DNA of 10,287 bases from CAMQVM01 sp044433365 (GCA_044433365.1 JAWXTR010000098.1:1-10287), one strand, 5' to 3'. Shown: positions 1 through 6,848, numbered from the stretch's first letter. The notes: generated by a model from the letters alone, not told the origin. A program made the numbers and translations.

Positions 1-115
1 TATTTTTCACTATTAAATCTCAATATAGAACCACTATATTTTCGATTCAATAGCAAAAAATCTCATCTCCAATAGCACTATTAAAAATACACCAATAATT
101 ATTTTACCCTACTTA
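1..115 (+). repeat. Dispersed palindromic repeat, family A, copy 1 (cut by window start)
   Basis: These 115 bases are identical to the reverse complement of 10170-10284 and differ at one base from 4682-4796 (A at 80, T at 4761). By comparison with the complete copy at 4630-4796, this is the last part of the left arm, the AACCA loop region and the whole right arm, ending in CTACTTA at 109-115. The rest of the left arm lies outside the window. The repeat ends only 25 bp before the start codon of the transporter gene, so that gene's promoter must lie inside or upstream of the repeat. I see no open reading frame in it. A MITE-like or structured-RNA repeat is the best description; the class is inferred. 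Confidence 0.93.
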
Positions 116-140
116 GAACTATCCTAAAATCTATATTTTA

Positions 141-1805
141 ATGAAGATTTTTGACAATTTCTGGTATAAGCCAATCCTTTGGCAACAGTTAAAAGAGTAC
201 AACAAAGAGGTTTTTCTCAAAGACCTCCTTGCTGGTATTATTGTGGGGGTGGTAGCACTCCCTCTTGGTATTGCATTTGGTATTGCATCGGGTGTAACGC
301 CTGAAAAAGGTATTGTATCGTGTATTGTGGCAGGTATTTTCTGTGCACTTTTTGGCGGTAGTAAATTTCAAATTACAGGTCCTACGGGGGCTTTAATTGT
401 GATTGTTTCGGGTGTAATATCCCGTTTTGGATTGGAGGGGCTGTTTATTGCAACCTTTATCTCTGGTGTACTGCTGCTACTGATGGGTATTTTTAAGGTG
501 GGTTCTATTATTAAGATGATTCCCTATCCAATTGTAATTGGTTTTACAAGTGGTATTGCTGTTACAATCTTTTCTACGCAAATTAAAGATTTCTTAGGTC
601 TGCAAATTACGCAGCCTATCCCTATCAACTTTATTGATAAGTGGATGCTCTATTTTAGTGAGATTTCGACAATAAATGTTTATGCAGTTATAATGTCGGT
701 AATGACAATTGTGTTAATTAAGCTATTTATCAAAATTTCACCACGTATTCCGGCATTTCTTGCTACAATTATCATCATTACTGTGACAAACTACACACTA
801 CGCTATGGTTTTGATATAAATATAGTTCAAACAATTGGCGATAAATTTGTGATAGATAGCTCAATGCCAAAAGTTCAAGATATTGGGCTTACAGTAAGTA
901 AAATGCGTTCACTATTTTCAGCAGGTCTTACTATTGCTATCTTTGGCTCTATCGTTACGCTGCTTTCGTCGACTGTTGCCGATGGTTTGAGAAGCGAAAC
1001 CCACAACCCTAATAGCGAGCTAATAGGGCAGGGTGTAGCAAATATTATTACCCCATTTTTTGGAGGTATTCCAGTAACTGGTGCAATTGCTCGTACACTT
1101 ACAAACATTAATAATGGTGGACGTACGCAGGTTGTGAATATTATACACTCGATAGTATTACTACTAATTTTATTGTTGCTAGGTAATCTTTCTAAACATA
1201 TTCCAATGGCATGTCTTGCAGGTATTTTGGTGCTAATATCTTACAATATGAGCGATTGGCGCACCTTTAAATCGCTTCTTATGATGCCTCGTGGCGATGT
1301 TGTTGTAATGGTTGTAACCTTTATTTTGACGGTGGTATTCGACCTAACCATCGCAATTGAAGTGGGTCTGCTACTTGCAGTTATCAGCTTTGTAAAACGT
1401 ATATCTGAGACAAGCACAATCTCTCATATCACCGACAATCCTAAGAAGGTGTTTGAAGAAAACGATTTGGGCGTTGTACCAAAGGGTGTTGAGATTTATG
1501 AGATTGAGGGTCCTTTCTTTTTTGGTGTTGCAATCAAATTTGATAATGCTAAGAGCCATATTGGTGAGCGAATTAACGCACGTATTATACGTATGCGAAA
1601 AGTGCCTTTTATCGACTCAACAGGTATCCACAACCTTGAAATACTATATAAAAATTGCAAAAAAGAGAAGATTGACTTTATACTCTCTGGAGTTACTCCC
1701 GATGTGCTAGAATCGCTCAGAAAAGTGGGATTAGCTGCAACTATTGGAGAGGAAAATATTTTTGATAATATTGGAAGTGCACTCGAAAAGGTTAGAGGGT
1801 GTTAA
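141..1805 (+). CDS. SulP/SLC26-family anion transporter with C-terminal STAS domain
   Basis: A 554-residue inner-membrane protein, normal length for bacterial SulP transporters, which move anions such as sulfate, bicarbonate or dicarboxylates; the substrate cannot be read from the sequence. A short cytoplasmic N-terminus leads into the first membrane segment at about residue 29 (LLAGIIVGVVALPLGIAFGI). The SulP hallmark SKFQITGPTGA lies at about 74-84. Many hydrophobic segments follow up to about residue 420. A STAS domain occupies about 449-552 and contains the VPFIDSTG loop at 488-495, the conserved Asp-Ser-Thr-Gly site that is phosphorylated in related STAS proteins. The ATG at 141 fits the N-terminal family pattern. 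The gene stands alone: it follows repeat copy 1 by 25 bp and ends 145 bp before the broken vWA gene. No carbonic anhydrase gene, which would hint at bicarbonate, is nearby. Confidence 0.95.
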   Translation: MKIFDNFWYKPILWQQLKEYNKEVFLKDLLAGIIVGVVALPLGIAFGIASGVTPEKGIVSCIVAGIFCALFGGSKFQITGPTGALIVIVSGVISRFGLEGLFIATFISGVLLLLMGIFKVGSIIKMIPYPIVIGFTSGIAVTIFSTQIKDFLGLQITQPIPINFIDKWMLYFSEISTINVYAVIMSVMTIVLIKLFIKISPRIPAFLATIIIITVTNYTLRYGFDINIVQTIGDKFVIDSSMPKVQDIGLTVSKMRSLFSAGLTIAIFGSIVTLLSSTVADGLRSETHNPNSELIGQGVANIITPFFGGIPVTGAIARTLTNINNGGRTQVVNIIHSIVLLLILLLLGNLSKHIPMACLAGILVLISYNMSDWRTFKSLLMMPRGDVVVMVVTFILTVVFDLTIAIEVGLLLAVISFVKRISETSTISHITDNPKKVFEENDLGVVPKGVEIYEIEGPFFFGVAIKFDNAKSHIGERINARIIRMRKVPFIDSTGIHNLEILYKNCKKEKIDFILSGVTPDVLESLRKVGLAATIGEENIFDNIGSALEKVRGC

Positions 1806-1914
1806 TAATTTGGTATTATTAAATATGCTGAATTAAATTGTTCGAATTATGAAAATGTAAAAAATCTTTATCATCTTGAATTAGTAAAATATACTAAAAC
1901 TACGAAAAATAGAT

Positions 1915-1922
1915 TATCTTTG
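1915..1922 (+). promoter_or_regulatory. Candidate -7 promoter box for the vWA gene
   Basis: TATCTTTG matches the Bacteroidota -7 consensus TAnnTTTG and lies 28 bp before the ATG at 1951. I could not find a well-spaced TTG/TTTG -33 element in the A/T-rich stretch upstream, so support is the -7 match and position only. Confidence 0.5.
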
Positions 1923-1950
1923 TCTAAATATTAATCTAATTTGTAATATA

Positions 1951-2844
1951 ATGAGACATTTAAGAGCTAGAATCACTCGTAATAATCCAGCTTTGATAGT
2001 GATGATGTTGGATATGTCAGGTTCAATGGAAGAGGAGATTGAGTACGAAGGAGGGTTATCCAGAAAATCCACTATTTTAGCCCAGATTATAAATAGTTTT
2101 GTTGATGAACTAGTATTTAAATGTAGAAGAGGAGCCTCATACCACAACTACTTTGATATTGCTATTTATGGTTATTGTGATAATGAGGTTTTTTCGCTTC
2201 TTGACTATGTAGGATGTGGAAGAGAAATTTTTACAATAAACGATTTAGTTTCAAGCAATGTAAGAAAGAGTTCGATGCCAATTTCACGTGTGGGAGCTAA
2301 CGACCGTTAACACACTCAAATAGTAAAGATAACACATTGGGTTGAGGAGCAAAGTAGAGGTAATACGCCTACACTAAAGGCTTTAACTTATTCGTATAAG
2401 GTGGTAAAAGATTGGCTTTCACGCAATAATAATCTAATTATTGGTGGTTCTACATCTTCTATTTCAAATGCTATGTTGGTTCACATAACAGATGGTGAGG
2501 CTACCGATTCAGATGGAAGTTCTATTACCAAAATTGCAGATAAAATAAAGTCTCTATCTACGGGTAGAGCAAATGTAACAATTTTTAACCTACATATCGC
2601 CTCTTCAGTAAAAGAGCCGTTAATTTTTCCTGAATCTGACAGTGAGATAAATGTTGAAAATAAATTTGCAAAACTTCTGTATGATACAGCTTCAACTCTC
2701 TCCGACCAAGTGGGTCAAACCTTAAAGGATATTTATAACGATGCAGATTACGAGGGTTATGGAGAGGTAAAAGCAGTGGCTTATAATGTTCCAATAAATG
2801 ATTTATTACGGATACTTAGCATTGGAACATCTACGATGTTATAG
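1951..2844 (+). pseudogene. von Willebrand factor A (vWA) domain protein interrupted by one in-frame stop
   Basis: Two open stretches, 1951-2310 and 2401-2844, are in the same frame and join through an in-frame TAA at 2308-2310 (codon 120). Between them the frame reads on as HTQIVKITHWVEEQ and then RGNTPTLKAL, with no frameshift. The joined product would be 297 residues. The MIDAS metal-binding residues are split by the stop: DMSGS at 21-25 is before it, while the TPT threonine region (139-141) and the aspartate of HITDGE (D181) come after it. The first fragment alone (119 residues) therefore cannot form a complete MIDAS site. CAA to TAA (Gln to stop) is the simplest one-base origin. The rest looks intact, so the break is recent, a sequencing error, or read through. 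vWA proteins of this soluble kind often work with kinase- and phosphatase-like partners; the next gene fits that picture. Cellular role unknown. Confidence 0.85.
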
Positions 2845-2888
2845 AGGTGTAATAGTCTAATTGATATATTTTATCGACTGTATGTATT

Positions 2889-3052
2889 AAGGGAACTTTT
2901 AAAAATTGGATTTTAACGCTTTTTCATTTTGAGGCTTCATCTTTGAATTTTACAAAATGCACCGTAGGCACCGCTACGCCCATATTTTGCAAAATCCAAA
3001 TCTAAAACCTCAAAATAAAAAATCGAATAAAACCAATTATTAGAACTCCCTT
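2889..3052. repeat. 164-bp imperfect palindrome, family B
   Basis: The left arm from 2889 (AAGGGAAC) and the right arm ending at 3052 (ACTCCCTT) are reverse complements with scattered mismatches over about 70 bp, centred near 2970. Well-matched blocks include ATTTTGAGG at 2926-2934 with CCTCAAAAT at 3008-3016, and ACAAAAT at 2952-2958 with ATTTTGC at 2984-2990. The apical region is unusually GC-rich for this window and can itself pair (CGTAG at 2963-2967, CTACG at 2974-2978). It fills most of the gap between the vWA gene and the WG-repeat gene. No coding sequence is evident. It could be a MITE-like repeat, a hairpin RNA or a bidirectional terminator; no other complete copy is in this window. 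Confidence 0.8.
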
Positions 3053-3109
3053 TAAAATATTAAAATGAAATATCTCATAAAATCCGAAATTTAGAACTCC
3101 CCATAAAAT
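3040..3109. repeat. Short direct repeat at the right edge of palindrome B
   Basis: TTAGAACTCCCTTTAAAAT at 3040-3058 recurs as TTAGAACTCCCCATAAAAT at 3091-3109, 17 of 19 bases identical. The first unit is the outer end of palindrome B. The second ends 9 bp before the next start codon. This suggests a duplicated or vestigial element end. Confidence 0.6.
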
Positions 3110-3118
3110 AGTAGAAAA

Positions 3119-4513
3119 ATGTCACAATATATAATTTCAAGTTTTGAAAATAGAGCATCTACATTTAAAAGATTGGAGAATTTTCATCTTTCAGAAGATT
3201 TCTACCACAATATATATTCTGGTGTAAATTTTAGTAGATATTCTATAGATATAGAGCGTAAGTGCTGTTATATCTACATTTTAAAGCATAGAAACAGTAA
3301 GACTCTACGTTTTAAGGAGGATATAAAAATGTTGCGTTGTTATCATAAATCGCCATTTCTAAAGTATAAGATATATGAAGATGAGATGTACTGCTATGGA
3401 AATCGCAAAATGTATGATATTTTTGATATCGTAATATCTGAAAGAGCCGAAAGCGACAATATTTTTTTAGCGTTAAGTCAAGGTGAAGTGCATGGCAAAT
3501 TTTTTAGTTCATTTGTCGCTTCTTTAATTTGGATTATTAAAAATAACATAGTAATTAGTGGTTTTACCCCTAAGGATGTTAAACTATTTGGAGGAAAGGT
3601 CAAATTTGACTTTAATTTTCGACACCATATAACTGTTGAAAAAGATGATAATTGTGATGAGAAACTGACCTATATCCAAACTCTACTTTTTACACTAATT
3701 GTGTGTTGTTACAAATATTTTAACTCCGATATTACATCTTTGGAAGAGGATGAAATAGTTGATTTATGGAGTAAAAAAGGTGTAAATAGTGATTTGCAAA
3801 AATTTATATCCGCTAGTGATGAAAACTTTAATATGGTGCTGGATTTCATCTTAAATCCCCAAAATTTACCTAAACTTCTCGACGCACTATATGAGATAAA
3901 AGAGATAGCTAAAGTACAATTGTCTGCGGTTTTCTCTAAAAATAGGGAGTTAAAGCCTAATCCAAGTCTTGAAAAATATTTTAAAATATTGCCAAATACA
4001 AACAACGAAAATCGTACTGTGGTGTTAGATAAAAACTGTAAACTTTATGGTTATGTAGACGACTTCTGTAACTTAGTTTTACCATGTAAATATGCTAAAG
4101 CTCAGCCATTTTATGAATCTATCGCCGTTGTAATATTTGCAGGTGAGGCAGTTGCAATTGATATTAACGGAGCTGTTTTAGTGAAAGATGGATATAATTC
4201 TCTAGTTTGGCTACATAGAATCAACCGTTTTGTTGCACAGAAAGATGGGGTAGTAACGCTCTTAAATAGAGCAGGAGTCGAAATATCAAAGAAATATATT
4301 TTGATAGATGAGTTTATGTTTGGAAAAGCTGTCGTTGAGAATGGTTTTGGAAAGAGAGGGTATATTGATATAGATGGTAAAGAGGTTACACCTATAATTT
4401 ATAATCAAGCACAAACTTTTGCCGATGGGCTGGGTAGTGTGCTTTTTGAAGATAAGTGGTATAAGGTCGATAGTGACGGAAAATTGATTGACCCCACGTC
4501 GGTTGTAGATTAG
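3119..4513 (+). CDS. WG-repeat protein with degenerate kinase-like N-terminal region
   Basis: A 464-residue protein without signal peptide or clear membrane anchor. The C-terminus has WG-like beta repeats: KLYGYVDD at about 306-313 followed by a PCKYAKAQPF segment, a weak middle repeat, and a clearer one from about 409 (KRGYIDIDGKEVTPIIYNQA), consistent with the usual pattern of G-Y-I-D, G and a Tyr about 20 residues later. At about 145-168, ISGFTPKDVKLF then GGKVKFDF resembles a protein-kinase catalytic loop and DFG region (HGDxKPxN then VKLxDFG), but the catalytic Asp, Asn and DFG glycine are missing; no glycine-rich loop is seen. A pseudokinase or bacterial kinase-like fold is therefore inferred, not shown. 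It follows the broken vWA gene, and vWA proteins commonly pair with kinase-like proteins, which supports the reading. ATG at 3119 is preceded only by A-rich sequence. Biochemical function unknown. Confidence 0.75.
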   Translation: MSQYIISSFENRASTFKRLENFHLSEDFYHNIYSGVNFSRYSIDIERKCCYIYILKHRNSKTLRFKEDIKMLRCYHKSPFLKYKIYEDEMYCYGNRKMYDIFDIVISERAESDNIFLALSQGEVHGKFFSSFVASLIWIIKNNIVISGFTPKDVKLFGGKVKFDFNFRHHITVEKDDNCDEKLTYIQTLLFTLIVCCYKYFNSDITSLEEDEIVDLWSKKGVNSDLQKFISASDENFNMVLDFILNPQNLPKLLDALYEIKEIAKVQLSAVFSKNRELKPNPSLEKYFKILPNTNNENRTVVLDKNCKLYGYVDDFCNLVLPCKYAKAQPFYESIAVVIFAGEAVAIDINGAVLVKDGYNSLVWLHRINRFVAQKDGVVTLLNRAGVEISKKYILIDEFMFGKAVVENGFGKRGYIDIDGKEVTPIIYNQAQTFADGLGSVLFEDKWYKVDSDGKLIDPTSVVD

Positions 4514-4557
4514 TAATCCCAATAAAAGTGAAATTAGATTTTAGACTTTTTAGGGAA

Positions 4558-4581
4558 ATTCGCAAAACCACTTTTGCGAAT
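4558..4581 (+). terminator. Stem-loop after the WG-repeat gene
   Basis: ATTCGCAAAA (4558-4567) and TTTTGCGAAT (4572-4581) form a perfect 10-bp stem around the loop CCAC, 45 bp after the stop codon. A loose T-rich stretch follows (4583-4599) but no uninterrupted T tract. It is a likely transcript end for the vWA/WG unit. Confidence 0.65.
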
Positions 4582-4629
4582 AATCTTGTTTATATGTTTT
4601 AATGTTATTTATTGATTGATTTTAAACAA

Positions 4630-4796
4630 TAAGTAGTGTAAAACAATTATTGCCATATTCTTAATAGCACTCTTGGAGCGATATTTTTCACTATTAAATC
4701 TCAATATAGAACCACTATATTTTCGATTCAATAGCAAAAAATCTCATCTCCAATAGCACTTTTAAAAATACACCAATAATTATTTTACCCTACTTA
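4630..4796. repeat. Complete palindromic element, family A, copy 2 (167 bp)
   Basis: The element runs from TAAGTAG to CTACTTA. Left arm 4631-4709 and right arm 4715-4795 are reverse complements at about 62 of 79 aligned columns with two one-base gaps, around the loop AACCA at 4710-4714. Its 4682-4796 portion matches copies 1 and 3 with a single difference at 4761. TA at both outer ends (4630-4631 and 4795-4796) would fit a TA target duplication as made by IS630/mariner-like transposases, but the palindrome makes this ambiguous. There is no coding capacity. It lies between the stem-loop of the WG gene and the paaK promoter. Possible identities are a MITE, a repeat encoding a long hairpin RNA, or a transcription insulator. 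Confidence 0.9.
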
Positions 4797-4827
4797 ATAT
4801 AGCATTGTTGTTAATTTATCTAATATT

Positions 4828-4860
4828 TTTGTTGTATTTAATAAAAAATTATTACTTTCG
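4828..4860 (+). promoter_or_regulatory. Candidate Bacteroidota promoter for paaK-ACT
   Basis: TACTTTCG at 4853-4860 resembles the -7 consensus TAnnTTTG with one mismatch. TTTG at 4828-4831 (21-bp spacer) or TTG at 4832-4834 (18-bp spacer) could serve as the -33 element. This predicts a leader of roughly 55 nt before the ATG at 4923. The promoter lies outside the family A repeat, which ends at 4796. Confidence 0.55.
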
Positions 4861-4922
4861 TACTCTATTAGGGTTTCAAACCTATATTTGGAATGTAACA
4901 TAAATTATAAAAGTATAACATA

Positions 4923-6230
4923 ATGAGTAATAACGAATATTTCGAGCCAGAAATAGAGACAATGAGTCGTGAAGATTTGGAAGCATTGCAGTTAGAGAGA
5001 TTAAAGTGGACTATAACTCAAGCTAAAAAGTCGCCTTTCTATTCTAAGCTATATGCAGAGAAGGGTATTGATAGTAATAGTGTAAATTCGGTTGAAGATA
5101 TTAAGAAACTACCGTTTACAACCAAAAATGACCTAAGAGAGCACTATCCATTTGGTTTGAATGCGGTAGATAATAATAAGGTTGTTCGCCTACACTCTTC
5201 GAGTGGAACCACGGGTAATCCTACAGTTGTATGCCACTCTCAGCACGATTTGGATTGCTGGGCAAACCGTTTGGCACGCTGTTTTTATATGGTAGGTTTG
5301 CGTAATAGCGATGTTTTTCAAAACACATCGGGTTATGGTATGTTTACAGGTGGTTTAGGTATGCAGTATGCTGCTGAGCGACTTGGTGCGCTTACCGTTC
5401 CTGCTGCTGCTGGAAATAGCCTGCGTCAAATTAAGTTTATTACCGATTTTGGAACTACTGCAATACATGCAATTCCAAGTTATGTAATCCGTTTGGCTGA
5501 AGTGTTTGCAGAGCAGGGTATAGACCCAAAAAACGATACAAAACTGACAACCCTTGTGATAGGTGCCGAGCCACACACTGAGGAGCAGAGAGCTAAGATT
5601 GAGCAGATGATGGGTGTTAAGGCTTACAACTGTTTTGGTATGTCAGAGATGAGTGGTCCAGGTGTTGCATTTGAGTGTAAAAATCAAAATGGACTTCATA
5701 TTTGGGAAGATAGCTATATTGTAGAGATTATTAATCCCGACACATTAGAGCCTGTAGAAGATGGTGAGATGGGGGAGTTGGTTCTTACAACGCTAGATAG
5801 AGAGGCTATGCCGCTAATTCGTTACCGTACACGTGATTTAACCCGAATATTGACTGGTGAGTGTAGTTGTGGTCGTACACACCGTCGTATCGACCGTTTT
5901 AAAGGTCGTAGCGACGATATGTTTATTGTAAAAGGGGTTAATATATTCCCTATGCAGATAGAGAAGATTTTGATGCAGTTTAAAGAAGTAGGGACAAACT
6001 ACCTTATTACAATTGAAACAGTAGGAAACAACGATGAGATTATCATCGAGGTTGAACTTGGTGACGCATTTACCGACGACTACTCAAAACTTCAAGCTCT
6101 TTCACGTTCAATGACTCGTGCCCTAAAAGATGAACTTCTTGTTACTCCAAAAGTGAAGCTAGTTAGTAGTGGTACTCTTCCTCAAAGCGAGGGAAAAGCG
6201 GTTAGGGTTGTCGATAAACGGAATTTGTAA
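4923..6230 (+). CDS. paaK: Phenylacetate-CoA ligase (AMP-forming), PaaK family
   Basis: A 435-residue cytoplasmic adenylate-forming enzyme of normal PaaK length, joining an aryl acid such as phenylacetate or indoleacetate to CoA with ATP. Visible motifs: the ATP-binding loop SSSGTTGNP at 92-100; NCFGMSEMSGPG at 236-247, the PaaK-type adenylate-binding segment; YRTRDLT at 301-307 with the ribose-contacting Asp305; CSCGRTH at 314-320; GRSDDMFIVKGVNIFP at 328-343, the hinge into the C-terminal domain; and GKAVRVVDKR at 424-433 with Lys425 as the likely catalytic lysine. In gut anaerobes this enzyme often sits with indolepyruvate ferredoxin oxidoreductase (iorAB) and acts in aromatic amino-acid fermentation in either direction; iorAB is not in this window. 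An ACT-domain gene follows after 52 bp. The exact substrate is uncertain. Confidence 0.95.
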   Translation: MSNNEYFEPEIETMSREDLEALQLERLKWTITQAKKSPFYSKLYAEKGIDSNSVNSVEDIKKLPFTTKNDLREHYPFGLNAVDNNKVVRLHSSSGTTGNPTVVCHSQHDLDCWANRLARCFYMVGLRNSDVFQNTSGYGMFTGGLGMQYAAERLGALTVPAAAGNSLRQIKFITDFGTTAIHAIPSYVIRLAEVFAEQGIDPKNDTKLTTLVIGAEPHTEEQRAKIEQMMGVKAYNCFGMSEMSGPGVAFECKNQNGLHIWEDSYIVEIINPDTLEPVEDGEMGELVLTTLDREAMPLIRYRTRDLTRILTGECSCGRTHRRIDRFKGRSDDMFIVKGVNIFPMQIEKILMQFKEVGTNYLITIETVGNNDEIIIEVELGDAFTDDYSKLQALSRSMTRALKDELLVTPKVKLVSSGTLPQSEGKAVRVVDKRNL

Positions 6231-6276
6231 ATTCATAATGCATAATTTATAATTCATAATTCATAATTTATAATTA
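6231..6276. repeat. Short AT-rich tandem-like repeats between paaK and the ACT gene
   Basis: The spacer is built from variants of ATTCATAAT and ATAATTTATAATT. CATAATTTATAATT occurs exactly twice, at 6241-6254 and 6262-6275, 21 bp apart. The units are partly self-complementary and could form a weak AT stem within the operon transcript. No start codon or G/C-rich terminator is present. Confidence 0.65.
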
Positions 6277-6282
6277 ATATAC

Positions 6283-6714
6283 ATGAAAACTACAGTTAAA
6301 CAGTTATCAATATTTTTAGAAAATAAAATAGGTAGTCTTTATGAGACTATGGATATACTGAGCAAAGCAGATATTCGTATAGTTGCTGCAACAATTGCAG
6401 ATACAACAGAGTATGGAATATTAAGAATTATCACCGATGAGCCTGAAAAGGCGGTAAAGGTGCTTAGAGAGTCGAGTAAAAATACTAATACTACTGAGGT
6501 TATAGCTATAGCGTGTGGCTCTACGGCCGACTCTTTCTATGATAAACTAAAGCTTTTTTCAGCTGATGGGGTAGTGATAGAGTATTTATACTGTTTTTCG
6601 GTAAAAGAGCAAGCCTTTTTAATTATGCGTGTCAACGATAATAAAAAAGCATTGGAGGTTATCGAGAAAAACAATATTATGACCATATCAACTGATCATT
6701 TGCTTGATATTTAA
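6283..6714 (+). CDS. Tandem ACT-domain protein, paaK-linked
   Basis: A 143-residue soluble protein with two ACT-like halves, about 4-70 (VKQLSIFLENKIGSLYETMDIL at the start of the first) and about 72-141 (the second more diverged, with a beta-rich QAFLIMRVNDNKKALEVI stretch). ACT domains bind amino acids or related small ligands and usually control an enzyme. There is no attached catalytic domain. It lies 52 bp after paaK on the same strand, and such stand-alone ACT proteins commonly follow paaK in anaerobes. An aromatic amino-acid sensor for the neighbouring pathway is therefore a reasonable inference, but ligand and target are unknown. ATG at 6283 follows an AT-rich spacer without a Shine-Dalgarno sequence, normal for Bacteroidota. 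The gene ends 8 bp before a long nested hairpin that probably ends its transcript. Confidence 0.88.
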   Translation: MKTTVKQLSIFLENKIGSLYETMDILSKADIRIVAATIADTTEYGILRIITDEPEKAVKVLRESSKNTNTTEVIAIACGSTADSFYDKLKLFSADGVVIEYLYCFSVKEQAFLIMRVNDNKKALEVIEKNNIMTISTDHLLDI

Positions 6715-6721
6715 TTTTCCT

Positions 6722-6833
6722 TTAAAATGAGGGTAACCCAAAAGCCCTTTAAATATAGAAACAACCCTTGCCACAAGCTCTGTGACAAGGGTTGTTTGTG
6801 TAAAACGGGTGCTTTTGAGTCACCCTCATTTTA
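6722..6833. terminator. Nested inverted repeat between convergent genes (bidirectional terminator)
   Basis: The outer arms, 6723-6746 (TAAAATGAGGGTAACCCAAA and on) and 6811-6833, match at 21 of 23 positions near their ends. The inner stem pairs AAACAACCCTTG (6759-6770) with CAAGGGTTGTTT (6786-6797), and CACA (6772-6775) with TGTG (6781-6784) across loop AGCTC. It lies between the ACT gene (plus strand) and the nitroreductase gene (minus strand), the position expected of a shared terminator. The two-layer design is larger than an ordinary intrinsic terminator and may be a repeat element. Confidence 0.8.
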
Positions 6834-6848
6834 GACAATATGGTATAA

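Noticed and set aside
875..1108. Minus-strand open frame inside the SulP gene
   Set aside because: Lies fully opposite a well-supported gene, shows no recognisable domain or promoter; same reasoning for the antisense frames at 3709-4005, 4286-4522, 5355-5576 and 9540-9767.
1804..1820. AATAAT/ATTATT hairpin after the SulP stop
   Set aside because: Only six A-T pairs around a 5-base loop with no G/C pair; too weak to call a terminator.
2585..2794. Minus-strand open frame opposite the second half of the vWA gene
   Set aside because: It is a shadow of the vWA frame, which retains the HITDGE motif.
4630..4796. Insertion sequence with transposase
   Set aside because: The 167-bp element has no coding capacity and no transposase lies nearby; called a repeat only.
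4865..4882. Riboswitch or hairpin in the paaK leader
   Set aside because: The TAGGG/CCTA segment can form only a four-base stem; the leader of about 55 nt is too short and AT-rich for a recognisable riboswitch.
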